Shown: positions 7,862 through 15,482, numbered from the stretch's first letter. The stretch is 64,000 nt of DNA from Actinomadura sp. DC4 (GCF_030406325.1 NZ_JAUEQY010000032.1:1-64000); one strand, 5' to 3'. Made by a program: numbers and translations. The notes: generated by a model not told the origin, from the letters alone.

Positions 7862-8998
7862 CTAGGTCGTCCCGCAGGCGGGGCAGCCGGGCTGGCGAGG
7901 GTGAGAAACGAGTACGGGGTCGGTCAGCGCGACGAGGTTCATGCCGTAGACACGTCCGGCCGGCAGGACCGGGGCCCCCGTGAGAAGGGAGATGGCCGCG
8001 TGTGTCATGAGGAGGCCCGTCATCCCGGCCGACGCCGCTGTCACCGGATGCCCAGGTCTCTGCGTACCGAAGGACGGCTCGTCTTCCGGTCTGAAGATCG
8101 ACATTTCCGGTCGGCGCGCCTCTGCGAGGTTCAGGCACTCCCAGCAGGCGCCGTCGCCCGGTTTGAAGACGCCCACCGTCAGTAGTGCGCCGTGATATCC
8201 ACCGCCGACCCAGGGAACGTTCTTGGCCAGACAGGCACGGTTGGCCCAGGTGCGAATACTCTCCGGCCGGTCGGCGGCCAGGACGAGCACGTCGCAGTCC
8301 TCCGCCAGAGCCTCCAGATCGGCCTGGCCGCGCACGGTGCGTCGCTCGCCTGTGATCTTGATATCGGAGTTCAACCGACCCAATCGGGCGACCGCGGCAT
8401 CCACCTTCGGTTTGCCGAGGTCGTCCTCGTCGTAGAGAACCTGCCGGTTGAGGTTCGACAACTCCACGACGTCGGAGTCGACGCAGTGCAGATGCCCCAC
8501 TCCGCTCGCGGCCAGACCTTGCGCCGCCGCGCCTCCGGCGCCACCGACGCCGACCACCACCACGCGCGCGTCACGGAGCATCAACTGCACGTCCCAGGAA
8601 CCCTCCCTGGGCAGCGTGTCCACCCACCGGAAGTAGGCGTGACCGCGGCTGTAGCGCTCCCGTTCGCGCGGGGAGAGCGTCTCAGGTTCCAGGCTGCTCG
8701 CGTCTTCGAGATGTCCGGCGTTGAACAAGGACTCGATCGCGTCAGTGATCTGCGGCGCCGTGACCTGTGTTCGCTCACCCGAGGACATCACCTCGACGAT
8801 CTCCGGGATGGTGCGAGAGCCGTTCATGGCCTCAAGGAGTTCCCAGATTCGGCCTGAGGGATCCGCGATCTCCGCGGCTATCCCGAAGAGTCCGCTTCCC
8901 AGCCGTATACGGCCGTCCGTGGTTCTGTACGGCTGGTGTTCGGGCTTTATTCGAGGGTGGTGGGGCAACGAACGGCCCCGGTCCTCGTCTGTCTGCAT
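7862..8998 (-). CDS. ThiF/E1-like adenylating enzyme with RRE-like N-terminal domain
   Basis: A 378-residue protein. Residues about 30-98 look like a PqqD-type winged helix (RIWELLEAMNGSRTIPEIVE) and probably bind a leader peptide. The ThiF/MoeB/E1 domain follows, with the nucleotide loop GVGGAGG (150-156), the acidic/SNLNRQ motif (VDSDVVELSNLNRQ, 173-186) and a structural zinc tetrad formed by C285/C288 and C372/C375. Family members adenylate a peptide C-terminus (MccB-like) or assist cyclodehydration in azole-peptide pathways. No YcaO partner is present here. ATG 8998 is used; an adjacent TTG at 9001 is possible. It lies 137 bases downstream of a tiny peptide gene and a stem-loop, and directly upstream of the M50 protease. 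Confidence 0.85.
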   Translation of the reverse strand: MQTDEDRGRSLPHHPRIKPEHQPYRTTDGRIRLGSGLFGIAAEIADPSGRIWELLEAMNGSRTIPEIVEVMSSGERTQVTAPQITDAIESLFNAGHLEDASSLEPETLSPRERERYSRGHAYFRWVDTLPREGSWDVQLMLRDARVVVVGVGGAGGAAAQGLAASGVGHLHCVDSDVVELSNLNRQVLYDEDDLGKPKVDAAVARLGRLNSDIKITGERRTVRGQADLEALAEDCDVLVLAADRPESIRTWANRACLAKNVPWVGGGYHGALLTVGVFKPGDGACWECLNLAEARRPEMSIFRPEDEPSFGTQRPGHPVTAASAGMTGLLMTHAAISLLTGAPVLPAGRVYGMNLVALTDPVLVSHPRQPGCPACGTT

Positions 8999-9086
8999 CA
9001 AGGATTACGCGCCAGATCTGTCGAGCGGATGACTCGATGAGAAGCCCTGGTGGTCGAACATCGAGCGTCCGGAGGTTTTCGAAGTC

Positions 9087-9117
9087 ACGGGCCGCGACAA
9101 TTGCCGTCGCGACCCGT
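9087..9117 (-). terminator. Stem-loop between peptide gene and ThiF-like gene (attenuator candidate)
   Basis: On the minus strand acgggtcgcgac (9117-9106) and gtcgcggcccgt (9098-9087) form a 12-bp stem with one U-G pair and a 7-base loop. It begins 19 bases after the stop codon of the 21-codon peptide gene and ends 89 bases before the ThiF-like start. No U-run follows, as is common in actinomycetes. A partial terminator here would give more peptide mRNA than enzyme mRNA, the usual arrangement in RiPP operons. Confidence 0.5.
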
Positions 9118-9135
9118 AATCTGCCTACTTGTACG

Positions 9136-9201
9136 TCACATTTCGGTAGCGCAGAAACTTGTCGTCTCGATCTGGTCCAGCTTGCGGATTTCGATGTCCA
9201 T
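9136..9201 (-). CDS. Candidate RiPP precursor peptide, 21 residues
   Basis: A small reading frame with ATG at 9201 and TGA at 9136-9138. The peptide begins MDIEIRKLDQ and ends TTSFCATEM. The first half is charged and leader-like, and the end carries Thr-Thr-Ser, one Cys and one aromatic residue that modifying enzymes could use. It lies directly upstream, on the same strand, of two enzymes with peptide-binding PqqD-like domains and is followed at once by a strong stem-loop. The ribosome-binding site is weak (ggatcagg just before ATG). It has no homologue that I recognise. A 28-codon frame starting at the next upstream ATG in another frame (ending NVTYK) is the main rival. The call rests on context. 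Confidence 0.45.
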   Translation of the reverse strand: MDIEIRKLDQIETTSFCATEM

Positions 9202-9606
9202 CCTGATCCATTCCCTTTAGGCCGACGGTCCATGGCGTTTCGGCGTCATTGCAGTTGACCGTGGCGTCGGCAGGCCTTCGATTCGGCTGATCATGGGTGA
9301 TCGTAGACGGGCCCCGGAGCCCTTGGCAATACCACCGTCACGGAGCGTTGTGACCTTAGGTCGCCGACATTGAATTATCTGTCCCCGGCCTCTCGCGTGG
9401 GCGAATCATTGCTGGTAGGTCGCTGGAAACGATCAATCGGAAATCAGTCGGCCAGGCCATTCGGGCGAACGGTATATCCACTAATTCACCATATTTCCGA
9501 GCGGAAATATATGATACATTACGGCTTCTGTGTTTGCTGAAAAATGTCATCCGGGCAGCTGGGAGTGGTGGAGGCCGGTGCGAACCCCCATTGGGAGACT
9601 TCGCCG
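9202..9606. other. 405-bp gap between radical SAM gene and peptide operon
   Basis: No convincing gene lies here. The part from 9360 to 9545 is clearly AT-richer than its surroundings. It holds a perfect palindrome (9491-9510) and, nearer the peptide gene, a weak minus-strand promoter candidate (ttgcca at 9329-9324, 18-base gap, tacgat at 9305-9300). This would give an untranslated leader of about 90 bases before the 21-codon gene. Confidence 0.5.
9491..9510. repeat. Perfect 8+4+8 palindrome, possible operator
   Basis: atatttcc (9491-9498), the four bases gagc, then ggaaatat (9503-9510) form a perfect inverted repeat in AT-rich DNA. It lies about 97 bases after the radical SAM stop and about 290 bases before the candidate peptide gene. 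The short loop would allow a hairpin, but the AT-rich stem and lack of a following U-run make a repressor-binding site at least as likely. Confidence 0.4.
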
Positions 9607-11019
9607 TCATTCCAGACTGTGCAAATAGCAAGAGATGATCTCCTCGTGCAGCGCCTCGCCGAGCAGCGTGGGGATCAGGTCGGCGCCGTCATCGGAGCGC
9701 TCCACGTACCCGTGCCCGAGCATCGCCTCAATGGCGCCCGCGAACGGTTCGTCGTTCAGCAGGTTCACGCCGAACTGGTCGGCGTAGCGCTGGAGCGACA
9801 TCGGCTGGTTGGCCTTGAAGTTGAACGCCAGCGTCGCCGCGACCGCGCGGACACCGGTGATGCGCCGGCCGAAGCTGATCGGGAGCGAGTCCTCGGTGCT
9901 CATGTGGTTGGCGTACTGGCCGATGTTGCCGAGGTTGTGGATCTGGACGAGTCCGTGCTCGTCGCCGGAGTTGACCCACCCGTACGCGCCGGGGCCGAAG
10001 GCGACCATCGAGTCGTAACGTTCCCACTTGCTCTTGGACAGGTGCGGCAGGCCCTCGTCGTACGTGCCGGGCGCGCTCCACCAGCACGCGGGCGCCGGCC
10101 AGTACTCACGGCCCAGCAGGACGTCGACTCCGGCCATGCGCATCCGGTAGGTGTCCTCGAGCGAGGGGAAGGCGCCCTCCGCGATGAGGCGCTGCCGGAC
10201 GTTCTCGTTGTTCCACACCGCGCGGTTCCCGATCGCGAGGGCCTGCCGGTCGTTGTTGCGCAGGCGGTACATCGTGACGGTCGGAACGCCCAGGTCGATG
10301 AGCCGCTCGATGTCGGCGCTGAACGACTCGGCGGACTGCCGCGGCTGGCCGTAGATCATGTCGACGTTGAACGGGCGGCCCGTCTCGCCGAGGTTGCCGA
10401 TGGCGGCGACGGTCAGCTCCGAGGAGTGACCGCGGTTGGCGAACTCGTTCACCTCGTCCTGGAGCGACTGGACGCCCATGCTGAAGCGGTTGGCGCCCAG
10501 GTCCATGGCGAGCCGGACGTTGTCCGCCCCGAAGTTGTCCGGGTTGCCCTCCATCGTGATCTCGCAGTCGGTGCTGAGCGGGTAGTTGTCACGGATATGG
10601 GCGAACAGGCGGTTCGCGGCCTCGGGGACGTTGAGGAGAAGTGCGGCGGTGCCGCCGCCGAGATAGACCGACTCGACGCGCGCCTGTCGAAGCCATTCAC
10701 ATCGCCGTAGGTATCGGTTCGACTCCTCGATCAGTAGATCGGTCCACTGCGTCAGCGCGTTGGTCTCGTCACCTTCGGGAATCAGCCGCTTGACGAAGTT
10801 GCAGTAATGGCAGATGTAACTGCACAGCGGCACGTGGAAGTAGAGGTGCAGGGCCTCCTGCTCGCAGGTGAAGCCCTGCAGGCTGGCCTCGGCCTGCCCG
10901 GGATCGAGCTCGCTTCCCGCCGTGTAGGTGACGTTGTAGTTGTAGTCGTCGCGATCGACGCGCAGCTGAGGGTCGTTGGCCAGCAGCTCAAGGATGTCGG
11001 GGGAGCGGGTGGGTGTCAT
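9607..11019 (-). CDS. HemN-like radical SAM enzyme
   Basis: A 470-residue radical SAM protein of the HemN/HemW superfamily. The [4Fe-4S] cluster motif is CSYICHYC (Cys66, Cys70, Cys73) within HLYFHVPLCSYICHYCNF. The glycine-rich SAM-binding stretch ESVYLGGGTAALL and the HemN-type segment MGVQSLQDEVNEFANRGH follow. Besides porphyrin enzymes and heme chaperones, this group includes class C methyltransferases and cyclopropanases in natural-product pathways. The lack of heme genes nearby favours a biosynthetic role, either in the NRPS cluster to the right or with the RiPP cassette to the left. It is divergent from the LysR gene, with a 168-base shared control region. Confidence 0.8.
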   Translation of the reverse strand: MTPTRSPDILELLANDPQLRVDRDDYNYNVTYTAGSELDPGQAEASLQGFTCEQEALHLYFHVPLCSYICHYCNFVKRLIPEGDETNALTQWTDLLIEESNRYLRRCEWLRQARVESVYLGGGTAALLLNVPEAANRLFAHIRDNYPLSTDCEITMEGNPDNFGADNVRLAMDLGANRFSMGVQSLQDEVNEFANRGHSSELTVAAIGNLGETGRPFNVDMIYGQPRQSAESFSADIERLIDLGVPTVTMYRLRNNDRQALAIGNRAVWNNENVRQRLIAEGAFPSLEDTYRMRMAGVDVLLGREYWPAPACWWSAPGTYDEGLPHLSKSKWERYDSMVAFGPGAYGWVNSGDEHGLVQIHNLGNIGQYANHMSTEDSLPISFGRRITGVRAVAATLAFNFKANQPMSLQRYADQFGVNLLNDEPFAGAIEAMLGHGYVERSDDGADLIPTLLGEALHEEIISCYLHSLE

Positions 11020-11157
11020 GAGATGTTCCGGCCCCTTCTAGCGGATGTGAATCACCGAAAGTGAAGAGAACGTCCGCCACGAGAAATAGATCAGGTGATT
11101 ACTTTCAGGCCCGAGCATCTCTCACTGCTACCCGGTCAAAATTCATTCATACGCGTA

Positions 11158-11171
11158 ATTCAAAATTGAAT
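11158..11171. promoter_or_regulatory. Palindrome attcaa-N2-ttgaat, LysR-type binding site candidate
   Basis: The 6-base arms attcaa and ttgaat flank a two-base centre, 17 bases upstream of the LysR ATG and inside the divergent control region with the radical SAM gene. The stretch from t at 11160 to a at 11172 fits the T-N11-A shape of LysR-type operators. LysR regulators usually control their divergent neighbour and themselves, so this is a plausible site. Confidence 0.4.
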
Positions 11172-11187
11172 ATTGTACGATGCGATT

Positions 11188-12144
11188 ATGTATGATCACC
11201 CGGCGCTGCAGGTCCTGTGTCCCCGGTTGTGTCGGTTCGTGGCGGTAGCCCGGGAGGAACACGTCACCCGCGCCGCTACGCGGTTGCGGACACCGCAGCC
11301 CACCCTCAGCCGGGCGATGACCCGGCTGGAGTCCGATCTCGGCGTCCCGCTGTTCGATCGGAACGCCCACCAGCTCCGCCTCACCGGTCCCGGCCGCGCT
11401 CTCCTCGCGTACGCCGAGCGTGCCCTGTCCGAGCTGGAGGGCGGCCTCACCCAGCTCGTCGACGACGAGTCGGTCGGCGGTGAGATCACACTCGCGTTCC
11501 TTCCGACGCTGGGCGCCCGCCTCGTCCCCTTCGCGCTGCGGGCGTTCCTGACCGTCCACCCCCAGGTGCGGTTCCGGCTGCTGCAGGGCGGATCGGACCT
11601 GGTCCTGGAGAAGCTGCGGCTCGGCGAGGCCGACCTCGGCCTGGTCTCGCCGCCGCCCGACGCCCCTGACGTCGCCATCCGCGGGATCTACCGGGAGGAG
11701 CTCGTGCTGACCGTGCCGGCCGCGCATCCGCTGGGCGCCCGCTCGGAGGTACGCCTCGCCGAGGCCGCAGGTTGTGAGTTCGTCGGGTTCGCCGACGGGA
11801 GCGGGCTGCGCCGGATCACCGAACGGCTCTGCCGGGGCGAGGGGTTCGAACCCCGTCTGGCCTTCGAGGGCGAGACGGCCGAGACCGTACGCGGCCTGGT
11901 CGCGGCGGGTCTGGGCCTGGCGCTGCTACCGCCGGCTCCGCTGCCGAGAACCGACGTCCGCGAGCTCCGTGTGATCGACCCACGTGCCGAACGCGAGATC
12001 GGCCTCGCCTGGACGCGGGACGTGCGGTCACCCGCGGTGACCGCCTTCCGCGACTTCCTCGTCGACCGGACGCCCGGCCGCCCCGAAGACCGCGGTGGCC
12101 CCCACGAGACCGCCTTACCGGGTTTCGACGCGCGGTCCCGCTGA
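11188..12144 (+). CDS. LysR-family transcriptional regulator
   Basis: A 318-residue LysR-type regulator. The N-terminal winged HTH is clear (RFVAVAREEHVTRAATRLRT, then PTLSRAMTRLESDLGVPLFDR), followed by a type 2 periplasmic-binding-like effector domain (GEITLAFLPTLGARLVP onward). ATG 11188 is preferred; an in-frame TTG lies 15 bases upstream. It is divergent from the radical SAM gene, its likely target, and its 3' end overlaps the convergent ThDP-enzyme gene by 30 bases. The inducer is unknown. Confidence 0.9.
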   Translation: MYDHPALQVLCPRLCRFVAVAREEHVTRAATRLRTPQPTLSRAMTRLESDLGVPLFDRNAHQLRLTGPGRALLAYAERALSELEGGLTQLVDDESVGGEITLAFLPTLGARLVPFALRAFLTVHPQVRFRLLQGGSDLVLEKLRLGEADLGLVSPPPDAPDVAIRGIYREELVLTVPAAHPLGARSEVRLAEAAGCEFVGFADGSGLRRITERLCRGEGFEPRLAFEGETAETVRGLVAAGLGLALLPPAPLPRTDVRELRVIDPRAEREIGLAWTRDVRSPAVTAFRDFLVDRTPGRPEDRGGPHETALPGFDARSR

Positions 12145-13971
12145 TCGGTCAGCGGTGGCCTCGTCGAAGCCTTGGGTCAGCCAGATGCCGCGCCACATCG
12201 CCGGGTCAGAGGGCAGGCCGAGCTCGATCAGCGCCGGGCCGTCGGCCGACTCGGCCTTGGCCAGCACGTTCTTCAGCAGGTGGGCGCCATCCTCCACCGC
12301 GTCCGGGCGCATCTCCACCGACCAGGCCGCCGCGCCGATCGCCTCGGCCACGCGCCGGTAGCCGAAACCCGGCACGTTGCCGAGATAGTCGCGTCCGCCC
12401 GGCCGGGCGCCGCCGCTCACGGCCGCCTGCTTCTCCAGCGAGACCGAGCGGCCGTTGTTGCACACGATGACGAGGATCCGGGCCTGTTCCTGGACCGCCG
12501 AGACCAGGCCCTGGAAGGCGTTCGTGAACCCCTGGTCGCCGAGCGTGCACAGCACGCGCAGCGAGGGGTCGCCGATCGCGAGGCCGATCGCCGTCGCCAG
12601 CCCGCCGCCGACGAAGCCGCCGTGGTCGCCGTACACGCGCAGGCCCGGCGGCAGGAGCTCGTAGCGTTCGGCGAGCAGCCCGCCGAACATCTGGCTGTCG
12701 TCGACGAGAGCGGGCGCGTCCCAGCCGCTCAGCGTCTGGCCGATGGCGCCGACGATCGCCGTGCGCAGCCGCTCGACGGCCTCGTCCGCGGGTTCGGGTG
12801 TCGTGCGGGCCGCGGCCTCGCCGGGAGGGGCGAACCAGCGTCCGGTACGCCCGGCGAGCCCATCCGCGAGCGAACGCAGCGTCGTGGCGACCTCGCCTTC
12901 GAGGAGCATGTCGCCGCCGCCGAGGTACTCGTTCTTGCGCACCTTCCCGCCGTCGCTGGTGATCGCGACCTTCCGGCAGGGAGGGACGACGCCGACCACG
13001 CGCCGGTAGATGTTGCGGTCCTCGAGGGTGACGAACAGGTCGCAGTCGGACAGCAGGGCGCGGTGCGCCTCGCTGAACGGGTTGAACCAGCCGAGGAAGT
13101 TGCCGACCTCCTCCACGCGCAGGCGCTCGAACAGCATCGGGCCGCGCCGGTAGCGCAGCTGGAGGACGGGCGCGCCGAGCAGATCGGTCAGCCTCGCGAG
13201 GGCCTCCCGCAGGTCAGTGTGGGCGAGGGCGAAGTCGTCGAGGAGGAACAGCGGGCGGGCCGCGCCGGCCATCAGCTCCGTGGCACGCGTGAGGTCGGAG
13301 GCCGCCGCGACCGGCGGCGCGGGAGGACACCAGGGCCGGGCGAGCTCCGCGGCCGGGATCCAGCGCGTCTCGGCGACGTCCTGCGGGATGCCGAAGATCG
13401 AGGGCCGGGTGGGCGGGCGTGCCGAGCTGCCCAGCGCGTCGCGGAACCGGCGGACGAACTCCTCCGCCGCGCGAGCCCGGGCCGGAGCGTCGCCGGGGAT
13501 CGCCGGCGCCTCCCAGGACCACTGCGCGAAGGTGCCCATCGAGGCGATGAGGTCCGGCTCGGCGTGGGGCGGCAGGAAGCGCGCCGACCGGGTGGAGGCG
13601 AGACCCACGATGACGAGGGTGCCGGTCTCGTTGCGGTGGGCGTCGGCGAGGGCGCCGGCCGCGTTGGTCAGGCCGCGGGCACCGTGCACGATCGCCACGC
13701 CGCGGTTGGCGCGCGGCAGGGACGTGCCGGCCGCCATGAAGACGCACTCCTTGTCGCCGCGGGCGTTGACGAGACGGAGCCGGCCGGCCGCCTCGACCGC
13801 GTCGCACAGCGCGAGTTCGGAGGTGCCGGCATAGGCGAAAACGGTCTCGGCGTCGTGTTCGGCGAGGAGAAGCGCGACGGTCTCGGCACCGGTCAGGACC
13901 GTGTCTTCCGCCAATCCGGAAATGCCGCTGTGAACTGCGTCGTTGCGTCGATGCGGCTGAGACGATGACAT
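12115..13971 (-). CDS. ThDP-dependent decarboxylase or lyase-like enzyme
   Basis: A 618-residue thiamine-diphosphate enzyme of the acetolactate synthase/benzoylformate decarboxylase superfamily. The N-terminal PYR domain has the activating glutamate region (VFAYAGTSELALCDAV), and the C-terminal PP domain binds ThDP and magnesium. The usual GDG...NN motif appears as GDQGFTNAFQ...CNNG, with the third position changed from G to Q. Such enzymes decarboxylate 2-oxoacids or join a two-carbon unit to an acceptor. The ribosome-binding site is gaggga. It is divergent from the GT20-E1-E2 operon, so a shared role in making an acyl or hydroxyacyl precursor is plausible. The substrate cannot be read from the sequence. 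Confidence 0.8.
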   Translation of the reverse strand: MSSSQPHRRNDAVHSGISGLAEDTVLTGAETVALLLAEHDAETVFAYAGTSELALCDAVEAAGRLRLVNARGDKECVFMAAGTSLPRANRGVAIVHGARGLTNAAGALADAHRNETGTLVIVGLASTRSARFLPPHAEPDLIASMGTFAQWSWEAPAIPGDAPARARAAEEFVRRFRDALGSSARPPTRPSIFGIPQDVAETRWIPAAELARPWCPPAPPVAAASDLTRATELMAGAARPLFLLDDFALAHTDLREALARLTDLLGAPVLQLRYRRGPMLFERLRVEEVGNFLGWFNPFSEAHRALLSDCDLFVTLEDRNIYRRVVGVVPPCRKVAITSDGGKVRKNEYLGGGDMLLEGEVATTLRSLADGLAGRTGRWFAPPGEAAARTTPEPADEAVERLRTAIVGAIGQTLSGWDAPALVDDSQMFGGLLAERYELLPPGLRVYGDHGGFVGGGLATAIGLAIGDPSLRVLCTLGDQGFTNAFQGLVSAVQEQARILVIVCNNGRSVSLEKQAAVSGGARPGGRDYLGNVPGFGYRRVAEAIGAAAWSVEMRPDAVEDGAHLLKNVLAKAESADGPALIELGLPSDPAMWRGIWLTQGFDEATADRSAGPRVETR

Positions 13972-14047
13972 TTCTCATCCCTCACAAAGTGCGGTTCGTC
14001 CCCCCGGTCAGTGTATATCGGCGTCCCTTACCCCACTTTTCGGGCGA

Positions 14048-14076
14048 TTGACGCTCGTACGAAATGCGGGTATGGG
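14048..14076 (+). promoter_or_regulatory. Promoter candidate for the GT20-E1-E2 operon
   Basis: ttgacg (14048-14053), a 17-base spacer and tatggg (14071-14076) match the -35/-10 layout of a main sigma factor promoter, although the -10 is imperfect. Transcription would start at about 14083-14085, on or next to the ATG at 14085, so the transcript would be leaderless. The same ttgacg box with 17-base spacing recurs at both promoters in the 28.6-28.8 kb control region. Confidence 0.4.
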
Positions 14077-14084
14077 ATAGCGGT

Positions 14085-15482
14085 ATGGACGGTCTGGTCT
14101 GTTCCCATCGCGGCCCCTTCACGTACGCGGACGTCGACGGGCGGATCGAGGAGCGGCCGGGAAACGGCGGGCTCGTCAACGCGGTCTCGGGGCTGCTGCG
14201 CGGCGGCGACAGGCTCGCGTGGCTCGCGTGCGCGCTCTCCGACCTCGACCGTGAGGTGGCCCGCGGACGCCGTCCGGCCGGCGACGGCCGGGTCGGCGCG
14301 CGGCTGCTCGACATCCCCGCCGAGACGCACCGGCTCTTCTACGACGAGGCGTGCGTCACCGGCCTCGGCTTCCTCTTCCACGGCCTCGTCGACCAGGCCC
14401 ACACCCCGACCTTCGACGCGCGGCTCGACCGCGCCTGGGCGGCGTACCGGGAGGTGAACCGCGCCTACGCGCGTGAGGTGGCGAAGACGGCCGTGGCGGG
14501 ACCGGTGTTCGTCGAGGACTACCACCTGATGTTCGTCGCCGACGCGCTGCGCGAGATCGGGTTCTCTCCTCCCGGGCCGACGGTGTACTTCCACCACGTG
14601 CCCTGGTGCGCGCCGGCCTACTTCGCGCTGCTGCCGCGCGCGGCGCGTACCGAGGTCCTGTCGCGGCTGCTGGCCTTCGACGCCCTCGGCTTCCACGCGC
14701 GGATGTGGGCGGACGCCTTCGTGGCCTGCTGCGAGGCCTTCCTGCCCGGCGCCGAGTGCGAACCCGGCCGGGTCCGCTGGCGCGACCGGGAGACGCCGAT
14801 CGTCGTCGCCCCGGCCCAGGTCGACGTGCCGCACCTGCGCCAGGTCATGGCGGGCGACGCGGCGGAGCGCTGGCGCGACCGGCTGACCCGGCTCGCCGCG
14901 GGGAGGCGTGTCATCGTCCGCGCCGACCGGGTCGACCTGTGGAAGAACGTCATCCGCGGGTTCGCGGCGTTCGAGCGGCTGGTCCTGGACGGGGGCGCGC
15001 CCGACACCGTCTTCGTCGCGCTGCTCGTCCGGTCGCGGACCCACCTCCCGGAGTACCGCAGATACCTGGCGGCGTGCCGGCGGGAGGCCGGGCGCGTCAA
15101 CGAGCGGCTGGACCCGTACGGGCCCGGCCCGATCCACCTGCTGGTCGCCGGCGGGAGCGAGCACGCCCGTGCGCTGGCCGGGCTGGGCATGGCCGACGTC
15201 GCGCTCGTCAACTCCACCAGCGACGGCCTCAACCTGGTCGCCAAGGAGACCGCGATCGCCGGAGAGGGGCGTACGCGCCTCGTGCTCAGCGAGACGACCG
15301 GCGCGCACGAGCAGCTCGGCGCGTGGGCCCACACCGTGCACCCGTTCGACATCGGGCAGACCGCCGGCGCGCTGGCGGCGGCGCTCGCCGAGGACGGCGC
15401 CCCCGGTCTGCGTGACGCGGTGCTCGATGACTCACCGGAGTCGTGGATACGCCGCCGGCTGGCTCCCGTTTCTTCGGCCTGA
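14085..15482 (+). CDS. GT20-family glycosyltransferase, trehalose-6-phosphate synthase-like
   Basis: A 465-residue GT20 protein. Family marks are the N-terminal RGP loop (SHRGPFTY), FVEDYHLMFVADALRE, FHHVPWCAP, the phosphate-gripping stretch RADRVDLWKNV (Arg and Lys in the places used by OtsA) and the nucleotide-sugar motif SDGLNLVAKE. OtsA makes trehalose-6-phosphate from UDP-glucose and glucose-6-phosphate. VldE-type relatives make C-N-linked pseudosugars in antibiotic pathways. ATG 14085 is preferred over 14064 because a promoter candidate would place the transcript start there. No trehalose phosphatase gene is nearby. It leads an operon with E1alpha, E1beta and E2, so it is probably a tailoring enzyme and not for stress trehalose. 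Confidence 0.8.
   Translation: MDGLVCSHRGPFTYADVDGRIEERPGNGGLVNAVSGLLRGGDRLAWLACALSDLDREVARGRRPAGDGRVGARLLDIPAETHRLFYDEACVTGLGFLFHGLVDQAHTPTFDARLDRAWAAYREVNRAYAREVAKTAVAGPVFVEDYHLMFVADALREIGFSPPGPTVYFHHVPWCAPAYFALLPRAARTEVLSRLLAFDALGFHARMWADAFVACCEAFLPGAECEPGRVRWRDRETPIVVAPAQVDVPHLRQVMAGDAAERWRDRLTRLAAGRRVIVRADRVDLWKNVIRGFAAFERLVLDGGAPDTVFVALLVRSRTHLPEYRRYLAACRREAGRVNERLDPYGPGPIHLLVAGGSEHARALAGLGMADVALVNSTSDGLNLVAKETAIAGEGRTRLVLSETTGAHEQLGAWAHTVHPFDIGQTAGALAAALAEDGAPGLRDAVLDDSPESWIRRRLAPVSSA

Noticed and set aside
9356-9550. Minus-strand frame of 64 codons starting MTFFSKHRSR, downstream of the radical SAM gene
   Set aside because: It has no ribosome-binding site, its codon use is unlike the rest of the window, it contains the 9491-9510 palindrome, and it shows no recognisable motif. 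A small peptide gene cannot be fully excluded.
9573-9588. ggccggtgcgaacccc, reminiscent of the cobalamin-riboswitch core
   Set aside because: The surrounding conserved elements are absent. On the plus strand it is followed by no gene for 1.6 kb, so it is a chance match.
14064-14084. Upstream ATG for the GT20 gene
   Set aside because: It has no ribosome-binding site and lies within the promoter candidate spacer. ATG 14085 fits the family N-terminus.
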